Shown here: positions 58,335 through 64,000 of the stretch, one piece after another
Position numbering within the stretch: the stretch's first letter is position 1
Layout: each line of letters starts with the position of its first letter
DNA from: Paraburkholderia guartelaensis
GTDB taxonomy: Bacteria > Pseudomonadota > Gammaproteobacteria > Burkholderiales > Burkholderiaceae
Reading direction: 5' to 3'
DNA length: 64,000 nucleotides
NCBI RefSeq assembly: GCF_004353905.1
Contig: NZ_SMOD01000005.1
Coordinates: 274,252-338,251 of the forward strand
Program-made: the position numbers and the translations under genes
Notes under the pieces: model-generated
Seen by the model: the letters and a program-made list of their open reading frames with translations, nothing else
What the model was told of the DNA's origin: nothing
Databases searched by the model: none

Positions 58335-59498
58335 ATGACGATTGCCATCTCCAGCCAGTTCGATGCGGGCGCGATCGAAGTTCTATCGTGCGAGCGCGCC
58401 GACGACATCCGTCTGCGCGTGCGAGCGGATAACCAGTCCGAGTTCGCGCAGTGGTTCTACTTCCGCCTCTCGGGCGCGCGCGGCGAGCGTTGCGTGATGA
58501 CGTTCGAGAACGCGTCGGCCTGTGCATTTCCCGAGGGCTGGCGCGACTACCAGGCCGCGGCGAGCTATGACCGTGTGAACTGGTTCCGCGTGCCGACCTC
58601 CTATGACGGGAAGGAACTCGTCATCGACCACACGCCCGATTTCGACAGCATCTACTACGCGTACTTCGAGCCGTATAGCGAAGAGCGTCACTCGGAATTC
58701 CTTGGCGCGCTTCAGCAGTTGCCGCACGCCACGCTCACGGAACTCGGCCGCAGTGTGGAAGGCCGGCCGATGTCGCTGCTCTCGCTCGGCATGCCGGGCG
58801 ACACCGCGCCTGACGGCAAGCCCAAGAAGACGGTCTGGATCATCGCGCGCCAGCACCCGGGCGAGAGCATGGCCGAGTGGTTCGTGGAAGGGCTGGTCAA
58901 GCGGCTCGCGGGTTGGGGCGACTGGGCGGGCGATCCGGTCGCGCGCAAGCTGTACGACCGCGCCGTGTTCCATATCGTGCCGAACATGAATCCGGACGGC
59001 AGCGTGCATGGGAACTTGCGCACCAATGCCGTGGGCGCGAACCTGAACCGCGAGTGGATGGGGCCGGACGCGCAGCGCAGTCCCGAAGTGCTGGTCGTGC
59101 GCGATGCGATCGAAGCCACGGGCGTCGATCTCTTCTTCGATATTCACGGCGACGAGACGCTGCCCTACGTGTTCGTGGCGGGCTCTGAAATGCTGCCGGG
59201 CTTTACCGATCAGCAACGCACGGAGCAGAAGGCGTTCATCGAGGCCTTCAAGGTGGCGAGCCCCGACTTCCAGGATCAGCACGGCTACGAAGCGAGCCGC
59301 TACCGCGAAGATGCGCTCAAGCTCGCGTCGAAGTACATCGGCCATCGCTATGGCTGCCTGTCACTCACGCTCGAGATGCCGTTCAAGGACAACGCCAATC
59401 TGCCCGACGAACGCGTAGGCTGGAACGGCGAGCGTAGCGCCGCGCTTGGCGCAGCGATGCTACAGGCCATCCTGCATCACGTGGAGACGTTTGCGTAA
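58335..59498 (+). CDS. M14-family metallocarboxypeptidase, cytosolic carboxypeptidase-like
   Basis: Zinc peptidase of 387 residues without signal peptide, so probably cytoplasmic. Layout is that of cytosolic carboxypeptidases (CCP/AGBL): an N-terminal beta domain (1-115), then the catalytic domain with zinc ligands His174 and Glu177 (QHPGES) and His271 (DIHGDE), substrate-binding NPDG (219-222) and NLNREW (237-241), and the catalytic Glu347 in LTLEMPF. Eukaryotic relatives trim glutamates from tubulin; bacterial substrates are not known to me. Terminator follows. Confidence 0.92.
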   Translation: MTIAISSQFDAGAIEVLSCERADDIRLRVRADNQSEFAQWFYFRLSGARGERCVMTFENASACAFPEGWRDYQAAASYDRVNWFRVPTSYDGKELVIDHTPDFDSIYYAYFEPYSEERHSEFLGALQQLPHATLTELGRSVEGRPMSLLSLGMPGDTAPDGKPKKTVWIIARQHPGESMAEWFVEGLVKRLAGWGDWAGDPVARKLYDRAVFHIVPNMNPDGSVHGNLRTNAVGANLNREWMGPDAQRSPEVLVVRDAIEATGVDLFFDIHGDETLPYVFVAGSEMLPGFTDQQRTEQKAFIEAFKVASPDFQDQHGYEASRYREDALKLASKYIGHRYGCLSLTLEMPFKDNANLPDERVGWNGERSAALGAAMLQAILHHVETFA

Positions 59499-59526
59499 CA
59501 CGCGCCTTCTCCGCGCAGATATCAAG

Positions 59527-59564
59527 AAAAGGGGGAAACGGCCAGGCCGTTTCCCCCTTTTTTT
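59527..59564. terminator. Strong bidirectional terminator
   Basis: GGGGGAAACGGCC (59531-59543) pairs with GGCCGTTTCCCCC (59545-59557); A run on the left, seven T on the right. Serves the converging carboxypeptidase and BspC-like genes. Confidence 0.92.
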
Positions 59565-59586
59565 CGCATCGAGAACACCAACGCGC

Positions 59587-60258
59587 TTAGTTAGCCGTCG
59601 TCTTCTTCTTTGAAGTCGTTTTCTTCGCAGTGGATTTCGTCGTTGTCGATTTGCTGGACGACTTCGTGCTGCTCGTCGACGACTTGTGGCTCGACTTGCT
59701 CGCAGGCGCTTTCTTCGAGCCCTTGCCAGTGGCCTTCTTGGTTGAGTGCTTGCCCTTGCCATGTGCGCCGCTCGACGCCGTGCCGCGCTCGCTGCGTGCG
59801 TGCGCCGGCGGGACTGGATCGTTCCAGCTGAACGCGAGCATCTGCTGCCCGACATAGCCGCAGCGGAACTTCAGATCGTAGGGCGAGTTGCCGCTTTCTT
59901 TTGGAATGCCGATGCCGTCGACTGTCACGATCGTATCGACCTTCACGCGCTGCTTGCCTTCGTCGAACGAGTCGTTCCACGGCGTCACGCTCGCATGCGC
60001 TTTGTCGAACGAGCTGGGCGGAAACTCGACGTGATCGAGCGCCGTCGATGTGCTTGCTACGAAATCGCCATGCGCCGCGCAGTCCGCGACGAGCGGGTCC
60101 GCATGCATCTGGGTGACGAATTGATTGACGAGATCGTTGTGTTGATCGAGTTGATCGGCTTGCGCGGCTGGCGCGGCGATGAGCATGAGGCTCGCGGCGC
60201 ACGCCGCCAGTTGACCGGCTACGAACAACAGCCGGCGGGATGCATGGTTGCAGTCCAT
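59587..60258 (-). CDS. Secreted BspC-like protein with Lys/Ser/Thr-rich C-terminal tail
   Basis: Exported protein of 223 residues. A signal peptide covers about 1-34 with likely cleavage after AQA before DQLDQ. The middle (35-150) has DPLVADCAAHGDFVAST and an immunoglobulin-like length with two cysteines; I associate this with the BspC-like group of Burkholderia but cannot confirm it. From about 158 the chain is lysine, serine, threonine and alanine only, with repeated KKA, KST and TKS units like a histone H1 tail. No partner gene. Function unknown. Confidence 0.8.
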   Translation of the reverse strand: MDCNHASRRLLFVAGQLAACAASLMLIAAPAAQADQLDQHNDLVNQFVTQMHADPLVADCAAHGDFVASTSTALDHVEFPPSSFDKAHASVTPWNDSFDEGKQRVKVDTIVTVDGIGIPKESGNSPYDLKFRCGYVGQQMLAFSWNDPVPPAHARSERGTASSGAHGKGKHSTKKATGKGSKKAPASKSSHKSSTSSTKSSSKSTTTKSTAKKTTSKKKTTAN

Positions 60259-60465
60259 CTGCTTGCTAAGGAATAGGGGTGAGACGTCAGGCACCGTAAG
60301 ATGCTGCACAACTGGGTTGAGTTCAATCCGGAAACAATTATTTTCTTCTGTCAGAGCAGTGGGATCGGCGCAAGCGCTGCTGCACATGCGCTTGCGGCCG
60401 AGCGCGACGTGCCGTCGCGCCCTTCGTCATGCTGCCGGCGGTGGGGCGTCAAGCTGAGGCAGCGC

Positions 60466-61149
60466 TCAGGTTCTCGGGCCGCCCAGGCGATAGCGACGCA
60501 CGTCGTAGGTGGTGACCCAGGCCGGCCGGTAGACGGCGATCAGCGCCGTTGCCATGCCAGTGAACCAGGCTTCGCCCGAAGCGAGCAGAAATACGCTGAA
60601 TGCATAACCTGCGGGCACGGTGATCGCCGATCCGCCGTTGAGTGCGACATGGGTCCCGAGCGCGAGATAGGCCGCCGCCGAGACGGCGATGGCCGGCGAC
60701 ACGAAACCCTGGCCGACGATGAACATGAAGAGGTTGCGCGGCAGCCACGCGGTGCAGGCGCGCTGCAGCAGCGCCGAAATCGCGACAGGGAAGGCACCGA
60801 ATATCAGGAAGGTGAGGGCGACGCCTTCCCAGGGGGCGTCGAAGACGAGCGCGGCGAGCCCGACGACGACGCCCATGGCGACGAGCGCGAGTCCCCAGTC
60901 GAATAGCGTGACCACGAGGGTGGCGCCAAGCAGGTGCAGCACGGTGCCGTCTTCAAGCCACGCGTTGCTTGCCCACAGCACGGAGATCGCGACGACGATC
61001 GCGAGCCATACGTGCTGGAGCGTCGCATCCTGCAGACGCTTGAAGGGGTTCTTCCATAGCGCGAGCGCGAGCAGCCCCACGGTGACAACCCAGGCACCGA
61101 TAGCAACCCAGAGCGGAAGCGGCGTAAATAGGAACCCCATGTGCTTCAT
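60466..61149 (-). CDS. Energy-coupling factor-type ABC transporter permease (COG3235-like membrane protein)
   Basis: Integral membrane protein of 227 residues with about six or seven helices, resembling the CbiM-like membrane components of energy-coupling factor transporters; conserved-looking FGAFPVAISALLQRA and RNLFMFIVGQGF. No ATPase or T component lies nearby, so either it borrows them or acts alone. Substrate (metal or vitamin) not evident. ATG 61149 is one base from the stop of the upstream regulator gene, which suggests the two share a transcript. The 207-base gap before the BspC-like gene shows nothing clear. Confidence 0.82.
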   Translation of the reverse strand: MKHMGFLFTPLPLWVAIGAWVVTVGLLALALWKNPFKRLQDATLQHVWLAIVVAISVLWASNAWLEDGTVLHLLGATLVVTLFDWGLALVAMGVVVGLAALVFDAPWEGVALTFLIFGAFPVAISALLQRACTAWLPRNLFMFIVGQGFVSPAIAVSAAAYLALGTHVALNGGSAITVPAGYAFSVFLLASGEAWFTGMATALIAVYRPAWVTTYDVRRYRLGGPRT

Positions 61150-61150
61150 A

Positions 61151-62086
61151 TTACTCGTTGGAAGGCGAGCCGTGTGCGCGGGCGAGCACCAGGGCTTCCT
61201 CGTCTGCGCTCTCGCTGGCCTCGTCGGCCTCGACGGGGCGCACCTGCTGCGCCGCGGCGGAGGCGCCATAAGGCGTCACCGGCTCCGCGGCGATAGGCAG
61301 CGGCTCCACACTGTCGCCTGACAGCAACGGATAGCGAAACGCGAGACCTTCGCGTGCGCGCAATGGCACCGGGCCGTGCTCGCCGTGCCTGGGCTTCGCC
61401 GGCCGATCGCATTGCGCGCGCAGCACCTGCAGCTGGTTTGCGAGCAATCCGTTATAGATCGCGACCGCCGCCGCGCGATTGGGCGCGCCGAGCTGCTGAA
61501 AGATGCTTGTCAGATGGACTTTCACCGTGCCCTCGCTGATGCCGAGCGCTCTCGCGATCATCTTGTTCGTATTGCCCATATGGACGCAGCGCAGTATCTG
61601 CTCCTGTCGTGGTGACAGGTCGACCTTCGGACGCACCTTGCGGGCCTGCGCGGCGGCCTTGGCGTTGCGCCGGGGCGGCAGGGGCCACGGCGTGCACGGG
61701 CCGAGCACGTCGGCCGGCAGATGGTCGCCGCCGAGCATGATGAGCTCCAGAAACTTCACGATCAGAATGGAATCTGTTGTGCGCCTGATGATGCCGCGAG
61801 CGCCTTCGTCGATGAGCGCGCGCACGGTCGCGGGCGTCTCGGCGCTATCGACCAGTACGGCCACGGGCAGGCTGCGGTGCCGCATGACAAAGTGGCGCAG
61901 TTCGCCGGCGCGGATGCCGTCATGCCAGTCGATCACGAACAGGTTGGGGCTGAAGCGTTGCATGGCGCGCTCGGCGCTGCGCCAATCCGGCGCGTCATTG
62001 AAGCGTGCGCGACGGTCGATTTGTCTTAATAGCGCCTTCAGCCCTTCGCGCCTTTCGGCGTCCGGATTGAGTACAACGAACCGCAT
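61151..62086 (-). CDS. Orphan response regulator with LuxR-type DNA-binding domain and degenerate receiver
   Basis: Regulator of 311 residues. The N-terminal CheY-like domain keeps the phospho-acceptor Asp53 (LFVIDW), but the acidic pair near the N-terminus is incomplete (LNPDAERR) and the usual switch lysine is replaced by Arg101/Arg102 (GARGIIRRT). A NarL/LuxR helix-turn-helix follows at about 157-215 (LSPRQEQILRCVHMGNTNKMIA, in two parts, and SEGTVKVHLTSIF). The last 90 residues are Pro/Ala/Glu-rich. AGGAGG precedes ATG 62086. No sensor kinase is adjacent. Confidence 0.9.
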   Translation of the reverse strand: MRFVVLNPDAERREGLKALLRQIDRRARFNDAPDWRSAERAMQRFSPNLFVIDWHDGIRAGELRHFVMRHRSLPVAVLVDSAETPATVRALIDEGARGIIRRTTDSILIVKFLELIMLGGDHLPADVLGPCTPWPLPPRRNAKAAAQARKVRPKVDLSPRQEQILRCVHMGNTNKMIARALGISEGTVKVHLTSIFQQLGAPNRAAAVAIYNGLLANQLQVLRAQCDRPAKPRHGEHGPVPLRAREGLAFRYPLLSGDSVEPLPIAAEPVTPYGASAAAQQVRPVEADEASESADEEALVLARAHGSPSNE

Positions 62087-62230
62087 GGATATGCCCTCCT
62101 CTCGTTGACGGTCTCTCAGAATGTTGTGCAACGCGCACCGCTTTTGAGCGGCGGTGAACCAGACCAACAGCACCATGATGACAAAAAGCTTGCGCGCTGG
62201 CGGCCTGTCCAAAAGGCATAAGACATAGGG

Positions 62231-62259
62231 CAAAAAAAAGTCCCGCACACAGGCGGGAC
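62231..62259 (-). terminator. Terminator after the DUF2863 gene
   Basis: On the minus strand GTCCCGC and GCGGGAC form a 7-base stem with a 6-base loop, followed by eight T. It separates DUF2863 from the LuxR-type gene. Confidence 0.85.
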
Positions 62260-62282
62260 CGGGTAGGAATTTAGGCGTTTTC

Positions 62283-63497
62283 CTAGTGGAAGTGTGGCTG
62301 TACGGGCTCAGCATCTTCTGGCATCTCGGCGTGGACGATCTCGCCGAGTGGATCCGCATAGAGCGGTACGCCGCAGTCATCGCAATATTCCGGCTCGAAA
62401 CGGCCAGCGTGACGACGGATGTCGGTGATACCCGATTCCTTCAGCAGCGCAACGATCTCTTCGAGCGGGCCGCTGCTGACACTCTCTTCGGTCGGTTCTT
62501 CGTCGATATCGGCGTCGCCGTTCTCGCGGCCATAGAGCGGCCAGACCACGCCATACAGCACATCATTGCTGCCGCGCTTCGTGAAGCCGATGCGGTATTC
62601 GTCGATACGGCGCTCGCCGAAGCCGGCGACGACGGCGCGCAAGTCCTGCGCGCCCGCGCCGATCGTGTCGAGCAGATAGCGCACTGCGGTGCGGATCGTG
62701 TGCGGACGCACGCGCTCGTCCGCATCGCGGCAGGCGGAGTAGTAGGCGTCCGGCAGCAGACACTCGAACTCGCAGCCGGGCATGACGACGGCAAGGTTGG
62801 CGCCGCCCTGGGTGGCCCATTGTTCGAGGCATTGACCGCGCTCGATGCGCGAGCCGTGCTCCTCTTCCTGCCAGCGGAAGAGCGGGGCGCCAACAGGTGC
62901 TGCGACGACGGCGAGCAGGAAACGCGGATCGGCGAGGATCGGCGACGTTTCCGGCAGTTCGCCCGAGCTGATTTTCGCCGGCGCGCCGCTCAGCGCCGCC
63001 TGCGTAAGCTGTTGTGCGAGGCGCCAGGTTTCGACATGGTGGCGCGGCAACTGGTCGATGCTGTAGAGATAGGGGGCCATCGCCACGCGCGTGCCGTTCG
63101 CGAGCACATGGGCTTGAAGATGGGTGCGCAGGGCGTCTGCCCCGTCGGCCTTCAGCGGGCCCGAAGGGATGACATAGCGCGTCCAGGCCAGCACCGGCGC
63201 GGCGACGAGCAACGCCTCGTATTGCGCGCCGTCGTGTTCGACGATGAACGATTCGCTGTGCGTCTCGGCCATATCGGCGAGCGCGCCGTAGGCGTCCGGA
63301 TGATTCTGCTGCAGATGATCGAGCGCGGCGTCGAGCGTAGTCTGATTGCCGTTGCGCACGACCTTCGCTAGCAGCGTGTCGAGCTTTGCCTCCCAGAAGC
63401 GGTCTTCAGTGCGGCTACCCGAGGCGAACAGGGCGAGCGAGAGGCCGACGAGCTTGTCGGCGTCAGGAGGAAGGCGTTTGGCGATTCGCGAGCGCAT
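62283..63497 (-). CDS. DUF2863 family protein
   Basis: Soluble protein of 404 residues of the DUF2863 family, which I know from beta-proteobacteria only. It starts MRSRIAKRLPPDADKLVGLSLAL, has a mid-protein alpha/beta region and an acidic linker (DADIDEEPTEES), and ends with a CxxC pair (YCDDCGVPLYADP) near residue 377 that may bind zinc. No known enzyme motif. Monocistronic with its own terminator. The rRNA promoter region lies on the other side, transcribed away from it. Confidence 0.88.
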   Translation of the reverse strand: MRSRIAKRLPPDADKLVGLSLALFASGSRTEDRFWEAKLDTLLAKVVRNGNQTTLDAALDHLQQNHPDAYGALADMAETHSESFIVEHDGAQYEALLVAAPVLAWTRYVIPSGPLKADGADALRTHLQAHVLANGTRVAMAPYLYSIDQLPRHHVETWRLAQQLTQAALSGAPAKISSGELPETSPILADPRFLLAVVAAPVGAPLFRWQEEEHGSRIERGQCLEQWATQGGANLAVVMPGCEFECLLPDAYYSACRDADERVRPHTIRTAVRYLLDTIGAGAQDLRAVVAGFGERRIDEYRIGFTKRGSNDVLYGVVWPLYGRENGDADIDEEPTEESVSSGPLEEIVALLKESGITDIRRHAGRFEPEYCDDCGVPLYADPLGEIVHAEMPEDAEPVQPHFH

Positions 63498-63715
63498 AAA
63501 TCTGTGAGTTGGGGTGCAGAGAACCCCATATTCTAGTCGGTTCCGTGCGCGGCATCGGATTGGGCAGCAGGAGCGCGTCAGACGGGCGCGGGCGCGAGGC
63601 GGGATCGTCGTTGCTGCGCGGCCGCAAAGACCTCGGCTGTAAGCACTATGGCGAGTGCTATATGGAGCAGGCGAGTCGTGTTCAGCCCGACTTTGCTAGC
63701 CCGTCAAAAAACCGC
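63498..63715. other. Gene-free spacer between DUF2863 and the rRNA promoters
   Basis: I see no gene or clear signal here. A 109-codon open frame on the plus strand (63509-63838) runs through both this spacer and the first rRNA promoter and looks spurious. Confidence 0.6.
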
Positions 63716-63744
63716 TTGCAAGATGTCACCTGCGTGACTAGAAT
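63716..63744 (+). promoter_or_regulatory. Upstream rRNA operon promoter (P1 candidate)
   Basis: TTGCAA (63716-63721) and TAGAAT (63739-63744), spacer 17 bases, preceded by an A run (63706-63711) like an UP element. Confidence 0.55.
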
Positions 63745-63868
63745 TCCGGTCTTTCGCGCTTTCGATGAAGGCGCGGGGAGACGGGAAGCCCAGGCGAAAG
63801 CCTTGTGGCGACTGGGTCTGCGGGTGATTGGAAGTTAGGCGGCAGGTTGAACGAAGTAAAAAAACCTG

Positions 63869-63897
63869 TTGACAGATCGCCAGACAGTCTTCATAAT
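63869..63897 (+). promoter_or_regulatory. Downstream rRNA operon promoter (P2)
   Basis: Consensus TTGACA (63869-63874) and CATAAT (63892-63897), spacer exactly 17 bases, with an A-rich stretch just upstream (63857-63864). It drives transcription toward the right edge. Confidence 0.8.
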
Positions 63898-63972
63898 CTC
63901 GTTTCTCTGCTGCTGACGCAGCAACGCAGAAAGAAGCCGGTAGTTGAGCAGTTTTAACGGCGCTTTCGCGAA

Positions 63973-63988
63973 CGATCTTTAAAAATTT
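63973..63988 (+). promoter_or_regulatory. boxA-like rRNA antitermination site in the 16S leader
   Basis: GATCTTTAAAAA followed by the segment ACAGCCGATAAG at the window end is the leader sequence preceding 16S rRNA in Burkholderiales, resembling boxA (TGCTCTTTAACA). The 16S gene should begin a short way beyond position 64000. Confidence 0.7.
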
Positions 63989-64000
63989 ACAGCCGATAAG

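Noticed and set aside
63509..63838. 109-codon plus-strand ORF near the right edge
   Set aside because: Runs across the first rRNA promoter, has no homologous look and no Shine-Dalgarno sequence.

Overview
The window is a stretch of bacterial chromosome from a high-GC beta-proteobacterium of the Burkholderiaceae, most likely Paraburkholderia, Caballeronia or Burkholderia. This rests on gene content and order: ilvI-ilvN-ilvC-psd-pssA-leuA, then rpsO-pnp-quinone reductase-tpiA-secG-tRNA-Leu-nuoA to nuoN-DUF2818, together with DUF3106, DUF3619, DUF2863 and BspC-like proteins that I associate with Burkholderiales. I see no insertion sequence, prophage or CRISPR array, and codon use is uniform, so this is core chromosome. 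The right edge stops in the leader of a ribosomal RNA operon.

Layout. 1-4740 (+): an FtsX-type ABC permease cut or nearly cut by the left edge, a group II truncated haemoglobin, a free-standing alanyl-tRNA editing protein and a DUF924 protein. 4760-10067 (-): SDR oxidoreductase, LOG-family phosphoribohydrolase, TetR regulator, then diacylglycerol kinase, a GT4 glycosyltransferase and a metallophosphoesterase. The last three look like a PlcP-Agt-DgkA membrane-lipid remodelling module, and a near-consensus PHO box lies in front of it. 10148-12656 (-): ECF sigma factor, DUF3619, DUF3106 and RDD proteins, read as a possible envelope-stress regulon.

13055-20125 (+): branched-chain amino acid synthesis (ilvI, ilvN, ilvC), phosphatidylethanolamine synthesis (psd, pssA) and leuA. 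Ahead of leuA is a 27-codon leader ORF rich in leucine with four rare CTA codons, a strong candidate leader peptide. 20234-22272: a BamE-like lipoprotein (-) and a branched-chain amino acid type binding protein (+). 22427-28006 (+): rpsO, pnp, quinone reductase, tpiA, secG and tRNA-Leu(GAG). 28171-43507 (+): all 14 subunits of respiratory complex I plus the DUF2818 gene that follows nuoN.

43634-48286 (+): Nudix hydrolase, DUF1178 protein, two adjacent acyl-CoA dehydrogenases and two adjacent MaoC-type hydratases. 48370-54795 (-): a GST, then a five-gene fatty/hydroxy-acid operon (3-hydroxyacyl-CoA dehydrogenase, enoyl-CoA hydratase, histidine phosphatase, APH-like kinase, ACAD11-like dehydrogenase). 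The last two are separate-gene versions of the two halves of animal ACAD11. 54904-63497: second GST, aminotransferase, PIN protein, YaaA, M14 carboxypeptidase, a secreted protein with a lysine-rich tail, ECF-type permease, an orphan LuxR-family regulator and DUF2863. 63716-64000: two sigma-70-type promoters and a boxA-like antitermination site for an rRNA operon whose 16S gene should start just outside the window.
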